NCBI GenBank assembly: GCA_020466095.1
Contig: CM035807.1
Location: forward strand, 46,660,935-46,724,934
Length of the DNA stretch: 64,000 nucleotides
From: Chlorops oryzae
Lineage: Eukaryota > Arthropoda > Insecta > Diptera > Chloropidae
Direction: 5' to 3'
Below the pieces are notes generated by a model. That model searched no databases. It was given only the letters and a program-made list of their open reading frames with translations, and was not told where the DNA came from. Below are positions 31,669-41,783 of this stretch, piece after piece. Each line of letters begins with the position of its first letter. Position 1 is the first letter of the stretch. The position numbers and the translations under genes were made by a program.

Positions 31669-32252
31669 CAGGGTGGCCCATCTAGCGGTTGCTTTTTGAA
31701 CTATCGATTATTTCGGCTTTGACAGCTCGAATGATTTTGCCAATGTGTCAAATTTTAGTGAAAGGTTCGCGGTTTACGAAATGGTTAAGTATACGGGGAC
31801 ATTTGGTTCCAGCAGGACGGCGCCACGTGCCACACAGCCAACGCTACAGTCGAACTTTTGCGCGGTACGTTCGAAAATCGCATAATTAGTCGAAAAGGCG
31901 ATGTCAACTGGCCGCCTCGCAGCTGCGATTTGACGCCGTTGGATTATTTTTTGTGGGGAGTCATCAAGGATAAATGCTACGCCAACCATCCAGAGACAAT
32001 TGACGAACTAAAGCACGAGATTGAAGTCGCCATTGCAGCCATTGAGGGCCACACCATTGAAAATGTCATGAAAAATTGGGTCCACAGAATGGGCTACTGC
32101 AAAGCCAGCCGGGGCAGCCATATGAATGAAGTGGTCTTCCACTATTAAACCGCAATGTTGTGACTATTTAATAAAAAAAAAATAATTGAAAAATATCCAC
32201 CCGTCTTTTTTTTTAGCTATTTTAAAATGCAACTTTTTCGTGGGCCACCCTA
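31669..32252 (+). mobile_element. internally deleted IS630/Tc1/mariner-type element
   Basis: The left end CAGGGTGGCCCA and right end TGGGCCACCCTA are inverted repeats, flanked by TA (31667-31668 and 32253-32254). Only the last third of a transposase is present; the 5' part has been lost. Confidence 0.8.
31795..32148 (+). pseudogene. mariner-type transposase, C-terminal third
   Basis: The frame carries the second-catalytic-residue region as an FQQDG-like sequence near 31803 (FGSSRTA in the shifted frame). An open stretch from about 31858 follows: GTFENRIISRKGDVNWPPRS, then CDLTPLDYFLWGVIKDKCYA. The PPRSCDLTPLDYFLWG block is the hallmark of this insect IS630/mariner group, with the third catalytic residue within it. 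The stop at 32146 lies close to the right terminal repeat, as expected. The DNA-binding domain and first catalytic Asp are deleted. Confidence 0.75.
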
Positions 32253-32379
32253 TACTAACTTTAAACTTGTATTTTTAAGGATTTCTTTTGGTTTATTCAT
32301 TTTATGTTTTTTTATCGAAAAGGCCAAAAACAAGTCATTACAATAACATCAAGTAGCAATGAATCTGCACTTAACATCG

Positions 32380-33040
32380 AAAGTTCGCAGTCAGTGTCAG
32401 ACGACGCATTTGTAGTATTTCCCTGTGGACAAGCTATAAATAAAAAAAGGTTACCTAGTTAGTAGACACTGGGGCTGACAAAAGTTTAGTTAAGATAGAA
32501 ACATTAAGATCACACGATACTATTGATGAATCGTACAATAGAAAGTTTACAGGAGCGTTCGGAGGGTGTATTCAAGGTAAGGGCACAGTGAAAGTGATAC
32601 AGTCTAAAAATCCAAGCTAGGGAAGCAAGGGTAGTAGAAATTCATGCAAAGAGTCTGTCAGGAGACGTAGTAATATATAAAAAGGAGATTATTCCAAATG
32701 TATTTGTGGGAGGAGTCTTAACAAAAATATATAGTGAAAAAGAATATATCCCCATATTAAATACAAGAAACAGTACTGTTCAAATAAACACAACCATTGA
32801 ACAAGAGCGCGAAGAGATGAGGAGTTTTGAAGAACCAAAATCCCCAAAAAAAAATTCTCTAAAGGAAGAAAATGAGGGAAATAAAGGTCGGAAAATTTTA
32901 TTTGAAACTGTTAATTTAGATGACAATCTTAACGAAGAGAAGAGAAATTCTATGCTAAAAGTTTTTGAAGAATATTCAGACGTCTTCCATTTAAGTGGGG
33001 ACAAACTCTCCTACACAACAGCAAATATTCAAGCGATGAA
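32380..33040 (+). pseudogene. gypsy-type Pol fragment: protease and pre-RT linker
   Basis: Traces begin with DDAFVVFPCGQA, then LVDTGADKSLVKIETLRSHD (retroviral-type aspartic protease active site DTGA) and FTGAFGG. Stops and a frameshift follow. From 32706 the frame is open through VGGVLTKIYSEKEYIPILN to MLKVFEEYSDVFHLSGDKLS, the usual linker just before reverse transcriptase. It breaks off at about 33030, where a SINE-like sequence begins. It is homologous to the first protease unit of the tandem LTR element (56600-56660), but has the linker that the tandem element lacks. Reverse transcriptase itself is absent. Confidence 0.7.
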
Positions 33041-33054
33041 AAGATTTTTAAAGA

Positions 33055-33480
33055 CTTCAGCGGTGACATTGTCATGCTTGTGTGTGCGATGGCGAAAAAT
33101 GCATTTAAGAGCAGCACATTGCTCTTTTCTCTCTAAATGTCTATTTATATTTAAAGAAACCAGTTTGAAAACTCTCTTCTTTGCCCTCTCTTTGGATATT
33201 TCGCAATTTTTAAAAAATCAATTTTTAACAACTTTTGTTCGCCTCAGCCAGGGATCGAACCAGCGATCTCGGGATTCTGAGTCGAGCACTCATCATCTAC
33301 GCCACTTCATGCTAACGTTCAACTCACGCTAAAACCTTATTTAAATTTAAGTCGCCAATGTGAGTCAAGCACATGAACAGCATTCCTCCACCATGACATG
33401 TCCTCCAAGATGTCATACATGACAATGTCACCTATGTGTCATCGATGACATCACTGATGACAATGTCATGCAGGAGATCA
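33055..33480 (-). repeat. tRNA-derived SINE-like repeat
   Basis: Inverted, 33312-33241 reads GAAGTGGCGTAGATGATGAG (A-box-like), then GCTGGTTCGATCCCTGGC (B-box-like). Toward 33400-33475 there are short ATGACAATGTC-type repeats. It truncates the gypsy-type fragment to its left. Exact ends are uncertain. Confidence 0.5.
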
Positions 33481-33489
33481 TTTCGCGCT

Positions 33490-34290
33490 GGGATATTATC
33501 CAACATACAAACATACATAATCACGACGTACATAACCGCAAATTTAATTTAAAATTTTTACGATAAGAAAGCATATATTGCTACGCAAGCTCCGCTCAAA
33601 AACACATTAAATGAGTTTTGTGCCATGGTCTGGGAGCAAAACTGTGTTAACATTGTCATACATATAAATGTCACAGAAAATGGACAAGAAAAATGTCTCC
33701 AATATGGGGGCAAGAAGATAAATGACGTAATTACAACAGCAGTAAGTATGCAATCAAAAATAGAATTCAAAAATATAAATGAGAAAAAAAACAAGAGTCA
33801 TATGGTATTGGCAATTTACAGGCTGGCAAATTAAAAGACAACAAAAAAGCTCTGAAAGGGAAAAAAATATGCAAAAATCATATTACACTGCGGTGCCGGC
33901 GTTGGCCGAACTGACACAGTCATTGCACAGACATAGCAATCGACTCATTAGCTGCAGGGCAGAATACAAAATCCCAAACATTTGTGGTATTCAGCAGGCT
34001 TGGAAATAGCTTGGGTCAAAATTTGGGCGCCAAAATTTTGTACTATTGCTTTAATGACCCCTATGCAAATCGTGTGAGAAAATTTTGCGAAAACAGCTGG
34101 TTTCAATGTTAACTGTGGTGGCCGAGGGCGCAAATTTTGCGTACCTGCTTGAACACCACTAATATAAATAAAATTCGCGCACAGCGAGCGCATGCAGTTA
34201 ACTGTCTTTAGCAGAACAAATTTTTGTACAAAGCATAAACATACAGACACAACAATAAACAACGTAGGAATGTCGGAAAAATCTATTTGT
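33490..34290. other. unassigned sequence
   Basis: No recognisable coding region. TATA-like and AATAAA-like motifs occur near 34160 and 34250, possibly the 5' end of the following TE remnant. Confidence 0.25.
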
Positions 34291-34299
34291 AAAGTTGAT

Positions 34300-35949
34300 A
34301 AAAAATAAATTTTGTTACATTTGTGGCAGGTATTGTTTCAAAGCGCAATTGGTTGCAATGAATCAGAGAGTACAAGCTCAATACAAACAACATTTTGGTC
34401 GCAAAGTTCATCAAACTGATGTGGAATGGTCGCCGTCTCTCTGTTGCAATAGTTGCTATCTAGGTTTATGGAAATCTAGAAGGCCTTTTACAAAGCCAGT
34501 GGAATGGAGAAAGCCCAGAAATCATCAAAAATTGTTTACCCGAGTGCTGCTTCTGTTGATTTTCCTCAGCCACAGTCATCCGCAAGGCCAATAATCAATG
34601 CAGCAGGTGGTTCATCGACGCAAACAAACACAACAACAACCACAGCAACGAGCGGATCATGCGCTGAAAATACGCAATAAAAACAACCGTACAACCAAAA
34701 GGCGCTGAATGATTTGATCCGCAATATCAATTTGAATAAAGATCAATCGGATATGCTGGCCACACGGTTGAAAGAGTGCGGATTCGCTGATGGAAACCCA
34801 AAAATAACGCTTTATCGACAGATAAGTCATTCATTGCTTCCAATTTTCAAAGGATGGTCTACTTACCTATTGTGATGACGTTGCCGGTCTATTAAATGGG
34901 ATGAAACAAAAGTATCAATCGGATGAGTGGCGACTTTTCATTGGTTCATCAAGTCAAAGTTTGGTAGCCGTACTGGTTCATATAGGAAACGAGGAGCCAT
35001 CCGTTCCAATGAGTGTGTATTTGTAGTTTTAAACTTATTTTCACTCATTTAAAAACAAGATTATTATAAATTTGTTTCATTGATGAATCTGTTGTGTTTT
35101 TAAATTATAGCCTACTCACGCAAGATGAAATAAAGCTATGAAACCATGGAAACAATGATCGATATAATATCGAGAACACAAATGGCTAATTTGTGGAGAT
35201 TTTAATGTCATCGGCTTAATAATGGGACTTCAAGGTGGAAACGTAAAACATCCTTGCTTTCTGTGTACTTTTGATAGCAGAGTTCCCAGAGACGAATTGT
35301 TTAGTCGCACATTTTGCGGGATAGGTCAACGGTGCATGGATATAACGCATTACGCTGGCCATTAATTGATGATGTCTCATCGATTCTTTTTCCACCTATG
35401 CACATAAAAGTTGGTTTGGCAACACAAATTTTGAAACGACTTGATCCAGAAGGCGCTGCATTTCATAAATTGATTGAAACATTTCCATACTTATCAATCG
35501 TGAAATTGCGAGGAGGAATACTGAACGGCCCAGACATAAAGAAACTCATGAGAGATGAAGAGATTACATCCACATTGTCCCCAAATTTTTGTGCAGCTTG
35601 GACTCCGTTCAAAGATCTTCTTCAAAATTTCCATAGCAATCATAAAGCGCGAAATTATAAACAAATAGTTAATAAACTAATCAAAAACTTTGAACGAGTT
35701 GGTGCAAATATGACGATCAAATAAAACTTTTTGATGTGTCATCTCGACTTCTTCGATTACCGATGTTTGGGTATGGTGAGCGACGAGCACGGAGAGCGCT
35801 TTCATAAAGACAAAGCCGGAGCGCAACAGCGTTTTAAGTGTCGCTCAACTGATGGAAGAATGCTCGCCGACTATTTCTGGCTTCTTCAGAATGATACGAA
35901 AGGAAGCAGCACAAACAGAAAATACCGATTAAATAATAGATTTAATTAA
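34300..35949 (+). pseudogene. unnamed arthropod TE protein (DYCW family), nearly full span but broken
   Basis: Order on the plus strand: FCYICGRYCFKAQ and CCNSCYLGLWKSRRPF (Cys pairs of a probable zinc-binding N-terminus); DLIRNINLNKDQSDMLATRL; DEWRLFIGSSSQSLVAVL; GLQGGNVKHPCFLCTFDSR. Then NALRWPLIDDVSSILFPPMH, GILNGPDIKKLMRDEEI, CAAWTPFKDLL, CHLDFFDYRCLG, DEHGERFH and ADYFWLLQND. The same motif order ends the foldback protein at 29882-30385. I infer a TE-encoded enzyme of unknown superfamily. There are several frameshifts and stops, and a break near 35300-35320. Confidence 0.6.
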
Positions 35950-36506
35950 TAAAGTTTAAATATGAAATCATACAAATGAAAAATATGGTTTTTGTTTTCT
36001 AACACATCTCTAGCTTCATAACCGGTACCTACCACAAATATGAGTGCAAACTTCACTTGAAATAATTATTTTTTTATTGAGGATTTTAGTTGTGCGCAAA
36101 AAAGGGGTTGATATTTGTGAGTGCAGGTAGCAGGTAGAAATTACAGTCGGGTTCGGTAAAAGGGACTGCCATGGGTTGTAAGGTAGTTATTTTTTTTAAG
36201 ATCTATGGCTCTGTTTGTCAAATATTAAAATTTTTGACATTTTTATGCTAATTTTATGGGTACCTAATGAATTTGTTGTCCGTAAAAAAATTTACAGTGT
36301 CGATATTTTAGCGTCTATGTCCTCTAAGTGTGCGCGGAATCTTCGTCTCTCAATAATTGGTCTAGTTTTTATGACATCTGAAACATTTCCTGAGATATGG
36401 GTATTTTAGTGAGACAAAGTCTGATTTAATGCAATTCAGTTAATACAAGGTGGGTCCTCCTGACGTATACGCAACGTATAAATTCCCCAATTTTTTAACA
36501 ACATAA
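35950..36506. other. 3' flank of the DYCW-family remnant
   Basis: A polyadenylation-like AATAAAG follows the stop. No clear terminal repeat was found. Confidence 0.3.
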
Positions 36507-36674
36507 GGGGTATTCACAAAGGCGTGTTAAAAACGTTGGAAAGTCGGAAAATCGGAAAATTGCGACTTCTGTAAAACTTTTTAAACTTTTTTTGTATTTT
36601 GCACAACTTTTTAAGCATATAAAATTTTCCGATTTTCCGACTTTCCTACTTTCCGACGCCTTTGTGAATACCCC
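36507..36674. mobile_element. MITE with GGGGTATTCACAAAGGCG ends (168 bp)
   Basis: Left GGGGTATTCACAAAGGCG and right CGCCTTTGTGAATACCCC are perfect inverses, and the repeat extends through GGAAAGTCGGAAAATCGGAA. The target duplication is not clear. Confidence 0.75.
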
Positions 36675-36675
36675 T

Positions 36676-37082
36676 ATAATAATAAAAATGCAGTTTTTCG
36701 CTAATAACTTTCATATTTGTCATCCGATCATTGACTTCTGGGGCTCTAAATGTTCGCGACCATTGTATCCAAAATGCCAAATATTGGGTTAATTTGCGCT
36801 GTTTGCTAGGATATGGCTCGATAATTGAGTGCAAAAAGTGAAAATACTTATGAGGGAAAAATGGCTTTTCTGATTTCATAGGAGCTACAATTATAGTTGT
36901 AGGCTGGCGTTTAGGCACTTAAAACTTGCTTACGGTCTCCAGCTTTTCAAATTAGGTCTATGCGCTTCTCTTTCTTATACGGTAATTGAGTAATGGCCTT
37001 AAATATGGGGCAAAGTAGAAAAAATTTACTCTTTTCACATTTTGGGCCATATCTCGAAACGCTATTTAAATCCATCAAACCA
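36676..37082. other. unassigned sequence
   Basis: Nothing recognised between the MITE and the interspersed repeat. Confidence 0.25.
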
Positions 37083-37450
37083 GTGACCTACATGGTTTGT
37101 AAGAAGGAATTTTAAGGCGTGCAATAATAAATTTCAAAAAGCACGCATTTTACAAAATACAAGGAAAAAATAAACAGGGCATACTACGAAGCCGAATAAT
37201 AAAGAATTTCAAATTATGAATCTGTCAAATTAAAATAAAAAATTTCTTCACAAAAAAAAAGTTTTCTTAAATTTAGGTTAAAATCCAATTTGAAATCTTA
37301 TTGCATAAAATATTGTTCGGCATTTGTGTCGAAAATCAGCTCTTTTCGCACTCGTGGTATTGTTAAACTCGGCTGCGCCTCGTTTTACAACGTTTGTCAC
37401 TCGTGCAAAAAAAAGCTTCGTTTCGACACTTGTACCGAAAATATCTATTA
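37083..37450. repeat. second copy of the unclassified repeat seen at 22.5-23.1 kb
   Basis: Shares the GCGTGCAATA, AATAAAGAATTTCAAATTAT, TGGTATTGTTAAACTCGG and CGACACTTGT blocks in the same order as the copy at 22780-23078. Confidence 0.55.
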
Positions 37451-37604
37451 TGTATTTTTTCTTTATTTGACCACTTTTTTTTTATTTTCAATTTTTTTTT
37501 TTACAGCTGCAGTTTCTTTAAGAAAAGGTAGAACAAAAAGGTAACTTAACATATTTTTAACTGCCTTGTGAAAGATGAAAAAATATTTTTTCTAAGTTGA
37601 TGAA

Positions 37605-38468
37605 TTCACTAACATAAAAGATTGAAATGGCGTAAGCACATCAAGGCCAAGAGAACCCAAAAGAACAAGCAGCTTACACTGGCTCATAAATAGTCGCTCT
37701 GGTTTAAAACTAGATTATAAAGCCTTTCTGTACAAGCAAGTTATTAAACCAATATGGACGTATGGCTTGCAGTTGTATGGACATGCAAGCGCTTTGAATA
37801 TAGGCATTCTGCAGAGAGCACAATCCAAAATTCTAAGGACAATTACGGGAGCTCCGTGGTTTGTTACACATTAAAGAATACATAGAGAGCTCAACGTAGA
37901 AATGGTAGAAACGGAATTCGCCAAAGTCAAAGAAAATTATTTTTGTAAACTGCAAGCTCACGTAAATCCACTAGCGCGTTTACTAACATATACATCACAC
38001 TATTCGAGGCTAAAAAGAAATAATCGACCAGCGGTTCCAAATAAAACAGGTGAAATCAATGCACATTCAACAACACAGCTTTCCTAGCTGATTGCCGACG
38101 CGGTTTTCGGAGTGCAATCCATGCACTTCAAAAAACAACAGCTTTCCTAGCTATAAAATCCAAAAATCTACATCTTCCTGGATAATCCACTGCATAACCA
38201 CCTTACTGAGCCTTATATTATGCTCTCCAACACCGTTGTCAATTACATGAACTCCTACACACACATCATAAAAGCCTAGCTCCAACGAAAAGGCACGTAA
38301 TTATCAAAAAATTACATCTCATAAAGGATTCTTCAAATATGAATATGCTCTGTGATCTGTAATTGTGTAACTCTAGGTGTAAGATTTTAAAAAAATTATT
38401 GATAGACTTCTATCCTAAACGAGTGATCCAATAAATAAAATGAATTGTTAACAAAAAAAAAAAAAAAA
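37605..38468 (+). mobile_element. jockey 3' fragment (864 bp), same family as 45199-50233
   Basis: Flanked by an 11-bp direct repeat AAGTTGATGAA (37594-37604 and 38467-38477). It starts at the position matching 49322 of the intact copy, shows the end of ORF2 (AHVNPLAR, HYSRLKRNNRPA) with a frameshift and stops, and ends GTGATCCAATAAATAAAATG plus an A-run. It inserted into a copy of the CCCTGCAG MITE: the sequence after the tail continues GAAAGTGCC as at 15916. Confidence 0.85.
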
Positions 38469-38649
38469 GTTGATGAAAGTGCCTTTTACAGACTACCTTT
38501 AAACCAACCTCATTATAACCGACCGCCGCCTAGACGAATTCGATGGAGCGAAAAGTGCATGTGAAAAAAGAGAAAGAAGAATAAAAATTAAAAAAAAACT
38601 AAGTGTTCAACGTTCGCCGCCGTGCGGCCGATGTCGCTCGCACAGTGTT

Positions 38650-41600
38650 ACCGAATCGATCCAACAACAAAATGCTCTGCTGAACATTCACTCGGTGCCT
38701 CCAAGCAAGCTTTCCCGCATACCGCAGCAAACAAATGCAGTAAATGCACTACCCTTTCTACCTACAAGCTCCAATACTCCCTGCTCGATCGCAGTAAGTA
38801 CGCCAACTAATACTTTTGCTAGTCCTAAGTACACAGCTACAACGTCAACGGTTTCTGCTGTTATTTCGAGCCTCACATCTTCAACAACAACAGCATCACT
38901 GCAAAACGAAGAAATTTCCGTCATACTGACAAACACTTAGTCAGAAGAAGAATACAGCAGACATACCGAAGCCGAAATTGGTGCTCAAACCGCTGCTCAG
39001 AGCTTAGCCGTGCGCTCTGCTCAAGTGAATGCTAGTGCCGCTGCCGCTATAGCAAAAAACGTAGGCGTCCACGAAAAGCAAAAGGGGTCGGCAGTGCAGA
39101 CAGGCGTGGATCGCTACGTCAACATTAAGCGGAAATTGAGTCCCCAAAAAATGCAAGGACAGAAGGCTCTAAAAGTATTGAAACCCAATGCATCAACGAG
39201 CACTGCTACTAGCCCAAGCCAAAAAAGATTTTCCCTACTTGCTAGCATAGATGATAATGAGTCATCTACACCAAACCCCTGTAACGATCTTTTTTTCAGC
39301 CGGGGTATCACTCAGTCAATCCAGGGTTCGTTACAAGACCAGAAACTGTGCTCAGTAGTTCAATAATTCAATAATGATTTAGAACACCGTAAATTTCATT
39401 CCTTTATTCAATTCTTGGTTCTTCTCTCCTAACATAATCTTAATGTCTAGTTACAATGGTCGAAGCGGTAACGTCGGCGTCTCTTACTCCAAATCCTGGT
39501 AGCGTTGCGAAGTTTCGTGCGTTCTCCAGTGGGTGCCGTGTTGATAACTGGAACTCGGGCAGTATCCGTAAGCCGCGTGTAGCGTGTGAGCCGTGTCGAT
39601 CGGTGAACTTTCGGCGGTGGCGTAGTCTATTCTCTAGCTCCTGACTCGACTACCTGTTGAACGGGGTTGGACCGCCGGAACAACAACTAGTGGGGACTGG
39701 CTAATTTGCCTAGTTCATTGACCGGGGTTGGACCACCTGCACAATGAGCTAGCGGGAATAGCTACTACTCGGCTATGTTGTTGAACGGGGTTGGACCGCC
39801 GGGACAACAACTAACGGGGATTAACTAAAGGACAACGCAAATATTATTGTCCTCTACTGATAAGGGTTGAACCGCCTGATCAATAGCTGGCTGGATGAAT
39901 CGGACTACTGCCTGGGGTTGACACCATCCAGACAATAGTTCCAAAAAAATATGGCTAACCTCAGACACAACTGAATGTTAATTACCTCTGGTTACCGCGC
40001 TGTTCAGCTTAGTGGTCCCAATCGTATAAAAACTATTTTGCTTTAACAATTAGGTCGCTCCGTGAGCTGAACACTGATTGCCTCTTCGCTGCGAAAACTG
40101 TGGCTTATATTCGTCCAAAATGTTAAACGAAATGAGAATTCTACAAATTTTTTGTGCAAACTGTCAAAGGGCGTGTACTGACGCCGTGTGCAGAAACCTG
40201 GCTCGTTCGGTGGAAGTCGGGTTTGTGCCTGTGGTGGATTGGTGCTGCGTCGCGGATATAGTATTAGCTGTGTCATGGCTACTGTTCCAGGGGGCATAAA
40301 CTGGTACTGTGACTTGGATATCGATCTTGTTGTGTCACGGCTACTGTTCCAGGGGGCGTAGAGTGGCGCGGTGTCTTGGCTACCGATCTTGTTGTGTCAC
40401 GGCTGCTGTTCCAGGGGGCGTAGAGTGGCGCTGTGTCTTGGCTGTTAAAAACCATTTGTTTCTCTTCTTATTTCTTAATCTTATATATTATATATGAATA
40501 CATTTTCCATTTTTTTCTTATAATATATATTTTTCTTTTAAAAAGAAAAAATCATAATTTTAACAAAAACAAATCCATTTCCGAAATATACAAGTAGTTT
40601 TTTTGTTTAAAAAAATAAAGAAAACATCTCGCGTTGTCCCTTGGTCGTTTCTTTCTAATGTGCGGGAGGGAGAAAAATAATGATTAGCCAAACAAATGTA
40701 TGAGTTAAAATTTTCCGTTTGGTCCCCAAAATTTTACCTCATTACACCCCATCAAAAAAATTAAGCCTCCCCCAATCTACTTGCGCGAGGAATGTTCCAA
40801 CGCTCTAGTAGCAAGTATCGCTCGTTCTATTGGCAGTAGCAACTTTTATGGTGTTTTCATTAAAAGGGGTAACGTAAAAGAAACTAAAATACAAATTTAT
40901 ACCCACTATCGTACACTGGTGAATCACTTTGATGCACTCAAACAAAGCTACTTTACCTACCAGCTCAAAGCAAGCAAAGGTTTAGTGGTAGTAATAAAAG
41001 GCATCGAGCCCTTTGTTGACCCAGCAGAGATCAAAGGCGATCTGCAAGCTGCAGGTTTTCCAACGAAAACTGTTTTTAATATTACAAAACAAACAAAATA
41101 TTCCGCAACCCCTATATCGCATTGAGCTTGATCCTTCAGCTAACTCCCAAAAACTAAAAAAAAAAACGAGGTTTTCCCAATATACAATCTGCAATTTTCG
41201 CTACACCGCAAAATTACGGTCGAAGAGCCCAATAAGCGGAAAGTACCGGTTCAATGCTCTTATTGCCAAGAATAAGGTCACACGCAAAACTATTGCATAT
41301 TGCACCCCATGTGCGATACATGTGGAGATCGGCATTCTTCGAAATCTTGTCAAGTTGATCAAAACAACCCTGATGTAAGAAAATGCAGCAACTGTGGTGG
41401 TAACCACAAAGCGAGTTATCGTGGATGCTCAACCTACATGGCAATTAAAAAAAGACCAAACCAAGGGGAAAATTCACCAAGAAGTTTCGAACTTGTTGCC
41501 GAGCCAGCAAGGGCCAGCACCAGCTGCTCTTCCTCCCAAAGCATTTTCATATGCTGACGCAGTAAAGTCTAACACTGTGACCCAAGCTCAAGCCTCTCTT

Positions 41601-41783
41601 GCAACAGCAGCACATCCTTGTCGTATTCCTATGACTATTTCGTACGCTCACGCTGTCAGGTCGAACACTGCAGTACACTCTCAAGGTTCCATATCAAATT
41701 TCGAATCAACTGTGCAATCAATGCTGCAAGAGAAGATGCGGGCTCAAAGCCAACTCATGGAAATTTTAATTGCAAAGAAATGA
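38650..41783 (+). pseudogene. ORF1 (PRE_C2HC, CCHC zinc knuckles) of the second jockey family
   Basis: The N-terminal part is a low-complexity Ser/Thr/Ala-rich region (frame 38695-39279, one TAG at 38938) with GVDRYVNIKRKLSP. After the solo LTR, the frame rejoins exactly at PIKKIKPPPIYLREE and continues TYQLKASKGLVVVIKGIEPF (PRE_C2HC-like). Zinc-knuckle sequences follow (CDTCGDRHSSKSC; CSNCGGNHKASYRGC, 41300-41420). The C-terminal part has SYADAVKS and a coiled segment ending AKK. It binds element RNA in this clade. At least three frameshifts. Its TGA overlaps the ORF2 ATG as ATGA at 41780-41783. Confidence 0.75.
39280..40746 (-). mobile_element. solo LTR, same family as the LTR at 1272-2728 (1467 bp)
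   Basis: It begins (plus strand) TGTAACGATC and ends CTCATTACA, the inverse of the LTR at 1272, and is flanked by the 4-bp repeat CCCC (39276-39279 and 40747-40750). Removing it with one CCCC restores the jockey ORF1 frame. A solo LTR is what remains after recombination between two LTRs of one element. Confidence 0.9.
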
